A stretch of DNA of 64,000 bases, taken from Acidimicrobiaceae bacterium. GTDB taxonomy: Bacteria; Actinomycetota; Acidimicrobiia; Acidimicrobiales; RAAP-2. This document shows positions 29,509 through 38,415 of the stretch, one piece after another (the stretch's first letter is position 1; the number at the start of each line of letters is the position of its first letter). Where the stretch lies: the NCBI GenBank assembly GCA_003162475.1, contig PMOI01000012.1, positions 133,739 through 197,738 of the forward strand, written 5' to 3'. The notes under the pieces are model-generated. The model worked only from the letters and a program-made list of their open reading frames with translations. It did no database searches and was not told the DNA's origin. The position numbers and the translations under genes are program-made.

Positions 29509-29742
29509 ATGGATATTCGAATTGGCATCGTGCAGTCAATGAAGGAGATTGACGTCGAACTGCCCACTGACGCTGACCGGGACAAGATCATGAAAGAAAT
29601 CGAAGCGGCGCTGAGCAGCGAAAAGGTCCTCTGGCTCACCGATCGCAAAGGTCGCCGTGTGGGCGTCCCCGCCAGCCGAATTGCGTACGTGGAACTCGGA
29701 ACGCCCGCGAGCGACCGGGTCGTAGGATTCGGCGCGGCCTAA
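29509..29742 (+). CDS. DUF3107-family small protein
   Basis: A 77-residue protein matching the actinobacterial DUF3107 pattern: MDIRIGIVQSMKEIDVELP, a central helix, then WLTDRKGRRVGVPASRIAYV and a GRVVGFG-like end (here SDRVVGFGAA). Function unknown; the family is widespread in Actinobacteria. ATG at 29509 has an AGAGGAG ribosome site and is preferred over in-frame ATGs upstream. It is followed after 6 bp by the PHP phosphatase. Confidence 0.82.
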   Translation: MDIRIGIVQSMKEIDVELPTDADRDKIMKEIEAALSSEKVLWLTDRKGRRVGVPASRIAYVELGTPASDRVVGFGAA

Positions 29743-29748
29743 CTCTTC

Positions 29749-30624
29749 GTGATTGACTACCACCTGCACCTCTGGCCCCACTCGGAGTCTTCGGTGTGGT
29801 TTCGCCTGGATCAAATCGCCCAATACTGCGACGAGGCGGCTCGACACGGCGTCAACGAACTGGCCCTCACCGAGCACGCGCACCGCTTCGTCGACGTGGC
29901 CTCGGTCATCGGTCCGTTCTGGCAGCGCTACGGACACGAACCAACGAGTCGCACGATGGCCGAGTACTGGGACTTTCACGCGCGCAACTCCCTCGAAGAG
30001 TACGTGGCGCTCGCGCAACTGGCGAAGGACGAAGGTCTCCCAGTAAAGATCGGGCTCGAGGTCGACTACTACAAGGATCAGATGGACGTCGTGTCGGAAC
30101 TGTTCGCGCAGTACCCCTTCGACGTGCTCATTGGTTCGGTGCACTGGCTCGGGACGTGGCACCTCGACGACTACGAAAGCGAGGTCGACCTGCACGAGTG
30201 GAGCGTGCGCGGCGTCGATCAAAGTTGGAAGGAGTACGCCACGGCACTGGATGAGCTCTGTGCCGCGAACGCCGTCGACGTTCTCGCGCACCCCGATCTC
30301 ATCAAGGTTGCTGGCTACTACGCGAAGAGCCCCGGCGAGTACTGGGACGCGATGGCCGAGTCGGCGGCGAACGTCGACGTCTCGCTCGAGTGTTCCTCCG
30401 CCGGGTGGAGCAAGCCCGTCGCAGAACAGTACCCGGCCGAAGGATTCCTCGACCGACTCGTGGCGAAGGGCGTGACGTTCACCACGGCCTCGGACGCGCA
30501 CGGTTTGGAGCGCGTTGGTGAGCGCGCGGACGACCTGGCGACGCTCCTCGAGTCGCGTGGCGTCCACGAGTTGGCGTCGTACACCAATCGCCAACGCCAG
30601 ATGATCCCTCTGCGAGTGAGCTAG
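29749..30624 (+). CDS. PHP-domain histidinol-phosphatase-like hydrolase
   Basis: A 291-residue PHP-fold metal-dependent phosphoesterase. Metal ligands are visible: DYHLHLWPH at 3-11, TEHAHRF near 41, GLEVDYY near 101, IGSVHWLG near 127, AHPDLIK near 183 and the C-terminal SDAHG. The pattern matches HisJ/HisK histidinol-phosphate phosphatases, although no other his gene is nearby. GTG start at 29749; TAG overlaps the pdtaS GTG (TAGTG), so coupling is likely. Confidence 0.83.
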   Translation: MIDYHLHLWPHSESSVWFRLDQIAQYCDEAARHGVNELALTEHAHRFVDVASVIGPFWQRYGHEPTSRTMAEYWDFHARNSLEEYVALAQLAKDEGLPVKIGLEVDYYKDQMDVVSELFAQYPFDVLIGSVHWLGTWHLDDYESEVDLHEWSVRGVDQSWKEYATALDELCAANAVDVLAHPDLIKVAGYYAKSPGEYWDAMAESAANVDVSLECSSAGWSKPVAEQYPAEGFLDRLVAKGVTFTTASDAHGLERVGERADDLATLLESRGVHELASYTNRQRQMIPLRVS

Positions 30625-32108
30625 TGGCCACGCTCGCCGAGCTCGCAACCCAGAGAACGCGCCTCGACGAGCCCTCGATCGATCACCTCATCCGATTCAT
30701 CGCGTCGTGGTCCCTCCTCGCGGACCTCGCGTTCTCCGACATGCTCCTCATGACCAAGGTCGACGAGACCCACCGTGACGACGAGTACTTCGTGGTCGTA
30801 GGTCAGATGCGCCCCAACAACCGCTCGACGTCGATCAACGACGACCTCGTCGGGACAACACATCGAGCGGGGAACTGGCCGCTGGTCCGTCAGGCCTTCG
30901 AGTACGGCAAGCGCGTGGTGGGCGAGGCGAACATTGACGACGTCGACGACCACGTCCCGGTGTGGTGCGTCCCCGTGCGTTACAACGGCGTCGTCGTCGC
31001 GGTCATGGTCCGACTCCAGGGTCGGCTTCGCGGCTCGGCCTCGCTCTTCGAGGGCCAGTACCTCTCGGTCTTCGAGCGGCTCTGCGACATGGTGTCCGCG
31101 TCGACGTTCCCTTACCGCGAAGACACCGTGGCCGGTCCGGGACTACCGCGCGTGGGTGACGGCGTTATCTTGATCGACGGGCTCGGCCGCGTCGAGTTCG
31201 CGACCCCGAACGCGGTGAACGCGTTGCACCGCCTCGGCGTCTACACGTCCTCCGAGGGAAAGACGCTGCACGAACTCGGCGTGCAGGCCCGAGCCATCGA
31301 GCGCTCGTTGGAGTTCGCCATTCCGACACTCGAAGAGATCGATCGCGGTCACGACGTCGCCATTCTCTTTCACGGCGTGCCCCTCATCGAGGACCAGGTC
31401 GTCACCGGCGTCTTAACCCTCGTGCGCGACGTGTCCGACCTGCGTCAACTCAACCGACTCGTGTTGAACAAAGAGGCGGCCGTGCGCGAGGTTCACCACC
31501 GCGTGAAGAACAATTTGCAGACCATCTCATCGCTCCTGCGCTTGCAGGCGCGCCGAAGTGATGAACCCGAGACGAGGACGGCGTTGCACGAGGCCGAGCG
31601 TCGTGTTCGCTCGATCGCCGTCGTGCACGAAGTGCTCTCGCGAGAACCGGGTGAAGAAGTGGTCTTCGACGAGATCGTTCGATCACTCGTCCTGCTCGTC
31701 GAAGACACGGTCTTGGCGTTGCACCCGGTGGAGATAGTGGTGAACGGGGAATTGGGCGTCCTCTCCACCGACCTCGCGACACCCTTGGCCGTGGCCCTGG
31801 CCGAACTCCTCACCAACGCCGTCGAGCACGCCTTCACCGACTTTGGCGGCACGGACAACGACCACGTGGGCGTCGTGACCCTGAATTTGTACCAAGAGGA
31901 AGGTAACGCCGTCGCGGAAATCCGCGACAACGGTCGCGGTCTACGAGATGACTTCTCGCTCGACGTGCCTACGAGCCTGGGTCTGTCGATCGTGCGCGAC
32001 CTGATCCGCGTGCAACTGTACGGTGAGATCGAGATGCGATCAGTGGCGGCCGTGGACGGCGGTGGCACGTTCGTACGTGTCGTGGTGCCGCTGAGCGCGC
32101 GTCTCTAG
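30624..32108 (+). CDS. pdtaS: PdtaS-type sensor histidine kinase
   Basis: A 494-residue soluble kinase. Residues 10-150 are the GAF-like H_kinase_N domain, 165-275 a PAS-like domain, 285-360 the HisKA_2 dimerisation region with the phospho-accepting His in EVHHRVKNNLQTISSLL (His291/292), and the C-terminal HATPase_c with ELLTNAVEHAF and DNGRGLRDDF. In Mycobacterium, PdtaS phosphorylates the ANTAR antiterminator PdtaR. GTG start. It converges with whiB, stops overlapping by 4 bp; the same neighbourhood is known from M. tuberculosis Rv3219/Rv3220c. Confidence 0.9.
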   Translation: MATLAELATQRTRLDEPSIDHLIRFIASWSLLADLAFSDMLLMTKVDETHRDDEYFVVVGQMRPNNRSTSINDDLVGTTHRAGNWPLVRQAFEYGKRVVGEANIDDVDDHVPVWCVPVRYNGVVVAVMVRLQGRLRGSASLFEGQYLSVFERLCDMVSASTFPYREDTVAGPGLPRVGDGVILIDGLGRVEFATPNAVNALHRLGVYTSSEGKTLHELGVQARAIERSLEFAIPTLEEIDRGHDVAILFHGVPLIEDQVVTGVLTLVRDVSDLRQLNRLVLNKEAAVREVHHRVKNNLQTISSLLRLQARRSDEPETRTALHEAERRVRSIAVVHEVLSREPGEEVVFDEIVRSLVLLVEDTVLALHPVEIVVNGELGVLSTDLATPLAVALAELLTNAVEHAFTDFGGTDNDHVGVVTLNLYQEEGNAVAEIRDNGRGLRDDFSLDVPTSLGLSIVRDLIRVQLYGEIEMRSVAAVDGGGTFVRVVVPLSARL

Positions 32109-32404
32109 CTGGCGTTCGACGCGCGCCGACGCGCAGCGAGCCACTGCTTACGAAGCTTGCGACGCTCGTCCTCGGTCGTGCCACCCCACACGCCCGATTC
32201 TTGATTCGTCGCTAAAGCAAACTCGAGACAGGACTTTTGGGCGTCGCAGTGGTCGCAGACGCGCTTCGCGGACTCAATTTGGTCGGTCGCCATTCCGGTC
32301 GTACCAACGGGGAAAAACAGTTCTGGTTCGGTGTCTCGACACGCGGCGACTGAACGCCATTCGGTGTCGTCCCACGCGTGGGTGCGATTCCAGATTAACG
32401 ACAT
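32105..32404 (-). CDS. whiB1: WhiB-family Fe-S transcription factor (WhiB1-like)
   Basis: A 99-residue WhiB protein. The four [4Fe-4S] cysteines are Cys22, Cys50, Cys53 and Cys59 (C-x2-C-x5-C), followed by the GVWGGTTEDERRKLR turn and a basic tail. WhiB proteins bind the SigA region 4 and respond to NO or redox. Adjacency to pdtaS supports the WhiB1 subgroup. ATG at 32404, with a 160-bp gap to the divergent GDPD gene. Confidence 0.93.
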   Translation of the reverse strand: MSLIWNRTHAWDDTEWRSVAACRDTEPELFFPVGTTGMATDQIESAKRVCDHCDAQKSCLEFALATNQESGVWGGTTEDERRKLRKQWLAARRRASNAS

Positions 32405-32564
32405 GACAAATCCTTTGACTTTGGGGGGACGTAGCGTTCGGTGCTAAAGAACACGTACGTTGAAGGGAAATTCTACTGAAAACGGCCTCGAAAAACAAGG
32501 GGTTCTTAGGGTATTTCGGTCCTTTGTGGCCTGGAACTACCTGGTCAAGTGGCAGACTTTCACC

Positions 32565-33257
32565 GTGACCGTGGTCTTCGCCCATCGTGGAGCGCACCTC
32601 AACGAGCGTGAGAACACGCTGGAGGCCTTTCGTGAGGCGATTCGCCTCGGGGTGGCTGGCGTCGAGCTCGACGTGCGAAGAACCGCAGACGGGGCTCTCG
32701 TGGTCCATCACGACCCCTTCGTCGACGGTGTGGCCATTGGCCACTCTGCGGTCCGCGATCTACCCTCCTACATTCCCTCGCTCGACGAGGCCATGGAGGT
32801 CCTGCGCGGCACCACGGTCAACGTCGAGATCAAGAACTCCAGGGGTCCCAAGGAGCCGACGTACGACGAAACCGGTTCGATCGTCTACCAGGTTCTGGAC
32901 TACCTGCACGAGGCCGACCTGGCCCCGTCCGTGATTCTCTCGTGCTTCGACGTACGGACCTGCGCGCAGGCACGTAGCTACGATCTGGAGCTTCGAGTCG
33001 CCTGGTTGGTCTGGGACGTACCATTGCCCTCGGCCCTCACCGAGGCGCACGTCTTGGGCTTCGACGCGGTGAACCCCTACTTCTCGTTGGTGACGGAAGA
33101 GTCCATGGACCTGGCGAACCAGCTCGGCCTCTCGATCAACGCGTGGACCGTTAACGCGCCCGGCGACATCCAAGCCCTGGCGGCTCTCGGCGTTTCCAGC
33201 GTCATCACCGACCAGCCGGCTTTGGCGATGAAACTCCTCGCCTCGCCGTCGTCCTGA
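32565..33257 (+). CDS. glycerophosphodiester phosphodiesterase
   Basis: About 230 residues with a GDPD TIM barrel: FAHRGAHLNERENTLEAF, ELDVRRTADGALVVHHDPF (metal and catalytic Glu, Asp, His) and NVEIKNSRG. It releases glycerol-3-phosphate from deacylated phospholipids. GTG at 32565 immediately precedes the first barrel strand; the open frame continues upstream but that part has no GDPD similarity. No signal peptide, so it is probably cytoplasmic. Confidence 0.87.
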   Translation: MTVVFAHRGAHLNERENTLEAFREAIRLGVAGVELDVRRTADGALVVHHDPFVDGVAIGHSAVRDLPSYIPSLDEAMEVLRGTTVNVEIKNSRGPKEPTYDETGSIVYQVLDYLHEADLAPSVILSCFDVRTCAQARSYDLELRVAWLVWDVPLPSALTEAHVLGFDAVNPYFSLVTEESMDLANQLGLSINAWTVNAPGDIQALAALGVSSVITDQPALAMKLLASPSS

Positions 33258-33292
33258 TCGGCGATCTACGGTGATGGCCTAGATTATTGGCC

Positions 33293-34066
33293 ATGAACAT
33301 CGTCGTCTGCGTAAAGCAGATACCCGACCCCGCTGCACCCCAGTCGTTCGACGCGTCGAACAATCTGAACCGAGCGGGCAAGCTCATCCTCGACGAGGCC
33401 GACACCTACGGCGTCGAGATGGCCCTTCAGTTGGTCGACAAGGCCGGCGGCGGTGAAGTGACCGTGGTCTCGATGGGTTCGGGCGCTGACGTGGCGGGAC
33501 TTCGTAACGCACTCGCCATGGGCGCCACCAAGGCCGTCATCGTGAGTGACGAAAGCCTGCGCGGCAGTGACGCTCTTTCGACCGCCAAAGTCCTCGCCGC
33601 GGTCATTGCCCGTCAGCCCTTCGACCTCGTGTTGGCCGCCACCGAGTCGTCCGACGGGTACACCGGCACGACACCGGTCCAGCTCGCAGAGCTGCTCGGC
33701 CTTCCTTCGATCACCTTCGCCAAAGCGGTGAGCATTGAGGGTACGACACTCAAGGTCAGTCGTCAGACCGAGGCCGGCTACGACGAAGTCACCGCTCCGT
33801 TGCCTGCCCTCGTCACCGTGACGGCCGGCGTCGTCGAGCCTCGCTACGCCTCCTTCAAGGGCATCATGGCGGCGAAGTCCAAGCCCCTTGAAGTGCTCTC
33901 GGTGAGCGATCTCGGTCTCGACGGTCAAGTAGGCGCCGTGGGCGCACGCGAAGCAATCGTCGCGGTTGAGACGGCCGAGACCCGTCAGGCCGGCGAGAAG
34001 TACGTTGACGAGGGTGACGGCGCCCAAAAGGTCGTCGCGTTCCTCGAAGCAATCAAGGTTCTCTAG
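33293..34066 (+). CDS. etfB: electron transfer flavoprotein beta subunit
   Basis: About 257 residues. MNIVVCVKQIPDP opens the protein, with the family EADTYGVEMALQLVD, ATESSDGYTGTTPVQLAELLG and PALVTVTAGVVEPRYASFKGI segments. The ETF beta subunit binds AMP and with EtfA carries electrons from acyl-CoA dehydrogenases (one is at 9.4 kb). ATG 33293 chosen over an in-frame TTG at 33287. etfA follows after 9 bp. Confidence 0.93.
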   Translation: MNIVVCVKQIPDPAAPQSFDASNNLNRAGKLILDEADTYGVEMALQLVDKAGGGEVTVVSMGSGADVAGLRNALAMGATKAVIVSDESLRGSDALSTAKVLAAVIARQPFDLVLAATESSDGYTGTTPVQLAELLGLPSITFAKAVSIEGTTLKVSRQTEAGYDEVTAPLPALVTVTAGVVEPRYASFKGIMAAKSKPLEVLSVSDLGLDGQVGAVGAREAIVAVETAETRQAGEKYVDEGDGAQKVVAFLEAIKVL

Positions 34067-34075
34067 GAGTAACTG

Positions 34076-35038
34076 ATGGCACTTTCGACTCTCTGGGTTC
34101 TCGCCGAGCCGTCCAACGGATCGTTCACGACGACCTCGCTCGAACTGCTCACGCACGCGCGCTCACTCGCAACCGACGTCGTCGCCATCACCTGGGGCGA
34201 CGGTGGCCAACTCGGAGCCGTGGCCGGTGAGTACGGCGCGAGCACGCTCTACGACGTGGGAGACCTCGCGGGCGCGTTGCCCGGTGTGCCGGTCGCCGCT
34301 GCGATTCAGGCGCTCTGTGAGAGTGGCGCGCCCGACGCGTTGCTCATTCCCACCAGTTACGACGGACGCGACGTCGCCGGACGACTCTCGGCGCGTCTCG
34401 ATCGTCCGGTGTTGACCAACGTGACCGGTATTAGCGACGAGGGCGGCCTCGTTACCGAACACCCCGTCTTTGGTGGTTCGTTGACCGTGAAGGCAAAGTT
34501 CACCGGTCCCGGCCCGGGCATTGTCGTGGTGCGCGCGAAGTCCTTCGTCGCGGAGCCCTCGGGCGCTTCGCCTGCGACCGTCGTCGCGGCACCCGCCGGC
34601 GACACCGGCGCGACCGCTAGCGCGGTCATCGCGACGTCACACGTCGAAGAGCGCACGGGTCCCAAGCTCGAAGAGGCGACGGTCGTGGTCTCGGGTGGGC
34701 GCGGACTGGGCGAAGCCGGTGCGTACGCCATGATCGAAGAGGTGGCGAAGTTGCTCAACGGCGCCGCGGGAGCGAGTCGCGCGATCGTCGACGCCGGATG
34801 GGTGCCCTACTCGCACCAGGTCGGCCAGACCGGTAAGACCGTGAAGCCGCTCGTCTACCTCGCCTGTGGCATTTCGGGCGCCACGCAACACATGGTGGGC
34901 ATGAAGGGCTCGAAGAACATCGTTGCGATCAACAAGGACGCCGACGCCCCGATCTTTCAGATTGCCGACCTGGGTATTGTGGGCGACGTGCACAAGGTCC
35001 TGCCCGCTCTCATCGACGCGCTGAAAGCGCGCAGTTAA
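34076..35038 (+). CDS. etfA: electron transfer flavoprotein alpha subunit
   Basis: A 320-residue protein. The C-terminal FAD-binding domain is clear: [61 protein letters not shown] and [21 protein letters not shown]. It forms the ETF heterodimer with EtfB. ATG with an AGGAGTAACTG site upstream. Confidence 0.95.
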   Translation: MALSTLWVLAEPSNGSFTTTSLELLTHARSLATDVVAITWGDGGQLGAVAGEYGASTLYDVGDLAGALPGVPVAAAIQALCESGAPDALLIPTSYDGRDVAGRLSARLDRPVLTNVTGISDEGGLVTEHPVFGGSLTVKAKFTGPGPGIVVVRAKSFVAEPSGASPATVVAAPAGDTGATASAVIATSHVEERTGPKLEEATVVVSGGRGLGEAGAYAMIEEVAKLLNGAAGASRAIVDAGWVPYSHQVGQTGKTVKPLVYLACGISGATQHMVGMKGSKNIVAINKDADAPIFQIADLGIVGDVHKVLPALIDALKARS

Positions 35039-35121
35039 CCCACCACCAGGTACGTGAGACCAACGGAACTGACGCGTGGTGCTCGTCCACATCTAGAGCA
35101 CACGCTGGGTCCCGCGATCCT

Positions 35122-36579
35122 ATGAGAGGTAGCCGCCAGAGCGCGCAGGCGCGGCGCTGGTGGACCATGGCGGTACTGAGCCTCGCGCAGTTGATGGTCC
35201 TCTTGGACGCGACGGTGATCAACATTGCGCTGCCGCGCGCGCAGACGGACCTGCACTTCTCGTCGGGCAACCGTCAGTGGATCATTACCGCCTACGCGTT
35301 GGCCTTCGGATCGCTGCTCATGCTGGGCGGGCGCCTCAGCGATCTCTGGGGACGGCGCAACGCGCTGTACGTGGGCCTCGCCGGGTTCGCCCTCGCCTCG
35401 GCGTTGGGCGGGTTGGCGCACAGTTTCACCATGTTGGTCACCGCGCGCGCCATCCAGGGAGTCTTCGGCGCGCTCCTCGCCCCGGCGGCGCTCGCGACGC
35501 TGAGCGTGACGTTCAACGAACCCAAAGAGCGCGCCAAGGCGTTCGCGATGTACGGCGTCATCGGGGGATCGGGTGCGGCCGTGGGTCTCCTGCTCGGGGG
35601 AGCCCTGACCCAATGGGCGTCGTGGCGATGGTGTCTCTTCATCAACCTGTTCTTCGCAGCAATCGCGTTGGTGGGCGTCGCACTCTTCGTCGAGGGTGGA
35701 AGAAGTGAACAGCGCGCGCGTCTCGACGTGCTCGGCACGGTGCTCGCCAGTGCGGGACTCTTCTTCGTGGTGTACGGCTTCAGCCACGCGGTGACCTCGA
35801 GTTGGTCGAGCCCGGCGACGTGGGGTGCGCTGGTCGTGGGCGTGATACTGATCGCGCTCTTCGTACTCTGGCAACAGCACTCGAAGGATCCCTTGTTGCC
35901 ACTTCGCATCATGGCCAATCGCACCCGAGCGGGTTCGCTCGTCGCGCTCCTTCTTACGAGTATGGGACTCTTCGCCGTCTTTCTCCTCCTCGCGTACTAC
36001 CTCGAAGATTCGCTGGGCTATTCGCCGCTTCGTGCAGGCGTTGCCTTCATGCCCATCGTGATAGCCATCTCCCTGTCGGCTGCGTTCGCCAGCGCGCGAC
36101 TGCTCTCGAAGGTGGGGCCGAGACCCCTGGTGCCCACGGGCATGATCCTGTCGGCTATGGGCATGGTGCTCTTCACGCGCCTCACGCCCTACTCCGACTA
36201 CTGGGGCCACGTGTTGCCAGGACTGATTCTGCTGGGTCTCGGACTTGGTCTCATCTTCGCCCCGGCGATCGCGAGCGCGACGGCCGGCATCGAGCGTCGC
36301 GACGTGGGAGCGGCGTCGGCGATGGTCAACACGATCCAACAGATCGGTGGCTCTATCGGGACGGCACTACTCAACACCATCGCCGTGACCGTGGCGACCC
36401 GGATGCTCGCGCACGAAAAAGGCCCGACGATCGCCCTACAACGAAGCGCGACGCTGCACGGTTACTCGGTGGCCTTTTGGTGGTCGGCGGGCTTCTTTGC
36501 GATCGGCGCCGTCCTCACGCTCTTCATGCTCGAGTCGGGTACTCCCGTGTACGAGAACGAACTCGCGCCCGCGACCTAG
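35122..36579 (+). CDS. MFS drug exporter, DHA2/EmrB family
   Basis: A 485-residue transporter of the 14-TM DHA2 type. Motif D1/A are visible (LDATVINIALPRAQ and GGRLSDLWGRRNALYVG), and the motif C glycine/proline region reads GVIGGSGAAVGLLLGG. Substrate unknown; drug or metabolite efflux is inferred from family. The C-terminus converges with the SCO1664-family gene with a 4-bp overlap. Confidence 0.9.
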   Translation: MRGSRQSAQARRWWTMAVLSLAQLMVLLDATVINIALPRAQTDLHFSSGNRQWIITAYALAFGSLLMLGGRLSDLWGRRNALYVGLAGFALASALGGLAHSFTMLVTARAIQGVFGALLAPAALATLSVTFNEPKERAKAFAMYGVIGGSGAAVGLLLGGALTQWASWRWCLFINLFFAAIALVGVALFVEGGRSEQRARLDVLGTVLASAGLFFVVYGFSHAVTSSWSSPATWGALVVGVILIALFVLWQQHSKDPLLPLRIMANRTRAGSLVALLLTSMGLFAVFLLLAYYLEDSLGYSPLRAGVAFMPIVIAISLSAAFASARLLSKVGPRPLVPTGMILSAMGMVLFTRLTPYSDYWGHVLPGLILLGLGLGLIFAPAIASATAGIERRDVGAASAMVNTIQQIGGSIGTALLNTIAVTVATRMLAHEKGPTIALQRSATLHGYSVAFWWSAGFFAIGAVLTLFMLESGTPVYENELAPAT

Positions 36580-37283
36580 ATCAACGGCCAAGGGTAGGGA
36601 GGCCAGTCCGAGGTCTCGTCGGGTTCGGGATAGAGCGCGTTCTCGAAGAGTCCGTGCGCGCGAAGCTGAGCGAGCGCGAGTTCACTCGGATTGAGCCAGT
36701 TAGCCACGTCGCCCGTCTCGCCGTTGGCGAAGCGGTGTACGCGCGCTAAGAGGTGTTCCTCGACGGCGAGGCCGGCGTACTCCCAGATGACCGTGCGCAG
36801 TTTGTCCTCTTCGTGAAAGCAGAGTCCGTTGTCGATCGCCCACAGGCGCGTCTCGTCGTAGAGGACGTGACCCGCTTTGCGATCGGCGTTGTTGGCAATG
36901 ACGTCGAAGGCAGCGAGGCGTGCGAACCAGTCTTGGAACTCGGGTCGTTCACGAAGGGTGAAGTAGTGATCTTCGAGATTGTCCTCGACCCACCACTGGA
37001 AGGAGCCCGGACCGAAGGGCGCGTCGTCGCGGCCGACCGTCGTGGGAACGAGGTCGGTGCCGAGTTGGGCGTCGAGTTCGTACGCCGCGACCTCGCGTCG
37101 CCACAACCCGTCGGGAAAGTCCCACAGCGGCCGCTCGCCGGCCTCGGACTTGTAGCAGGCGAGGGCGCTCACGCCGTCCAGGGTGACCGTCACCAGCAGA
37201 GCTTGATTCGACGAGCCCGCGACACGTCCTTGGACCTCGACCTCGCCTCGACTGAGGAGCGTGCGCTGTTCGTCGCGGGTCAT
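36576..37283 (-). CDS. SCO1664-family protein
   Basis: A 235-residue protein of the actinobacterial SCO1664 family, distantly related to PI3/PI4 kinases. Visible blocks are LACYKSEAGERPLWDFPDG, WRREVAAYELDAQLG, FDVIANNADRKAGHVLYD and IDNGLCFHEEDKLRTVIW, where NADRK and IDNG resemble the catalytic and metal loops of the kinase fold. Biochemical activity unknown. It stands third in a SCO1664/DUF3090/phosphatase set conserved across Actinobacteria, with a 6-bp gap to DUF3090. Confidence 0.85.
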   Translation of the reverse strand: MTRDEQRTLLSRGEVEVQGRVAGSSNQALLVTVTLDGVSALACYKSEAGERPLWDFPDGLWRREVAAYELDAQLGTDLVPTTVGRDDAPFGPGSFQWWVEDNLEDHYFTLRERPEFQDWFARLAAFDVIANNADRKAGHVLYDETRLWAIDNGLCFHEEDKLRTVIWEYAGLAVEEHLLARVHRFANGETGDVANWLNPSELALAQLRAHGLFENALYPEPDETSDWPPYPWPLI

Positions 37284-37289
37284 GACGGG

Positions 37290-37769
37290 CTAACGGATCG
37301 GGGGACGGTGCCCGTTCGTGCGCGGACAGTCGTGGCCCTTGGGGTCCAGAGGTCCCCCGCAGAGTGGACAGAGCGGTCGACCGGCTTCAACTAGTCGCAC
37401 GATCGCAATGGCGAGTCCCGCCGCCCATTCGCGCGTGAGACGCACGCTCAGCGACGAGTCCTCTTCGACTGACTCCATCGTGACGTCGATGGCCTGCGCC
37501 TCTTCGTCGAGCGAGACCGCGATGTCTCCGGCGACGAAGTCCGACTCGTATTCGGCTTCGAGGGTGAAGTCGTCGGGCAGGTGACCGGGGCGACCGAGTT
37601 CGCCCACGACTTGGCTGATCCACTCCGCGAGCGCCGCGAGTTGGATCTTCTCGCACTTGATGATGGCGAGACGTCGGCCCTCACGGACCTGGAAGAGGAA
37701 GAGACGGTTGCCCACGTCGCCTCGAACACCCACCATGATCTTGTCGGGTTCGTTGAAGACGTAGTTCAT
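37290..37769 (-). CDS. DUF3090-family protein
   Basis: A 159-residue protein. Family features are the NEPDKIMVGVRGDVGNRLF start, FLFQVREGRR, VEEDSSLSVRLT near 110 and a C-terminal CPLCGGPLDPKGHDCPRTNGH zinc-ribbon-like tail with three cysteines. Function unknown. ATG at 37769 overlaps the stop of the phosphatase (ATGA), which shows translational coupling in the triad. Confidence 0.87.
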   Translation of the reverse strand: MNYVFNEPDKIMVGVRGDVGNRLFLFQVREGRRLAIIKCEKIQLAALAEWISQVVGELGRPGHLPDDFTLEAEYESDFVAGDIAVSLDEEAQAIDVTMESVEEDSSLSVRLTREWAAGLAIAIVRLVEAGRPLCPLCGGPLDPKGHDCPRTNGHRPPIR

Positions 37770-38404
37770 GACGGGCTGAGTCCTTTGAGCGATCCGGTGT
37801 TGTTGACACAGAGCACGATGGGCGTCGAGTCGGTGAAGGTGATGGCGCTGAGTGAACACGGTGAGATCACCGTGCGCTGGAAGAGGTCGAGGGGCACCCC
37901 TTGGGCGTACGTGACGGCGGCCTTGATGGGATCGGCGTGCGAGACGACGACAATGGTTCGATTGCGGTGGCGTTTCGCCAGTCGCTCCAGCGTCGACCAG
38001 ATCCGCTGTTGCATCTCGCTGAAGGACTCTCCATCGGGGAAACGAAACGTGCTCGGCGCGTTCTGTACGGCCCGCCACTCGACGCGACGACTCAGCGTGG
38101 CGAGTTTCTTTCCCGTCCAGGTGCCGAAGTCGCACTCGAGCAGTCCCCGGTCAGTTAGGGGGCGAAGACGAAGCGCCTTGGCGATCGGTAGTGAGGTCTC
38201 CTTCGCGCGTTCGAGGGGCGAGGTGAAGATCGCCGTGGGTTTGCGGGGCATCTCCTTGATTCGTTCGGCGAGTTCGTTGGCCTGGGCTTGGCCCATGTCG
38301 GAGAGGTGCAGTCCCGGTGCTCGTCCCGGGAGAATCGAGCCCGTGGTCGCGGTCGTGCCGTGACGAACGAGCAAGATGGTCGTGAAGGTTGGTCGAACGG
38401 TCAC
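37766..38404 (-). CDS. histidine phosphatase (MSMEG_4193-like)
   Basis: About 212 residues. The histidine phosphatase signature LLVRHGTTATTGSILPG is near residue 10, with TSPLERAKETSLPIA and a second catalytic His in VVVSHADPIKAAV. GTG 38404 is chosen because the protein then begins just before the RHG motif. It is the first gene of the phosphatase/DUF3090/SCO1664 group, a set often found together in Actinobacteria. Substrate unknown. Confidence 0.87.
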   Translation of the reverse strand: MTVRPTFTTILLVRHGTTATTGSILPGRAPGLHLSDMGQAQANELAERIKEMPRKPTAIFTSPLERAKETSLPIAKALRLRPLTDRGLLECDFGTWTGKKLATLSRRVEWRAVQNAPSTFRFPDGESFSEMQQRIWSTLERLAKRHRNRTIVVVSHADPIKAAVTYAQGVPLDLFQRTVISPCSLSAITFTDSTPIVLCVNNTGSLKGLSPS

Positions 38405-38415
38405 TGCGCGGATGC

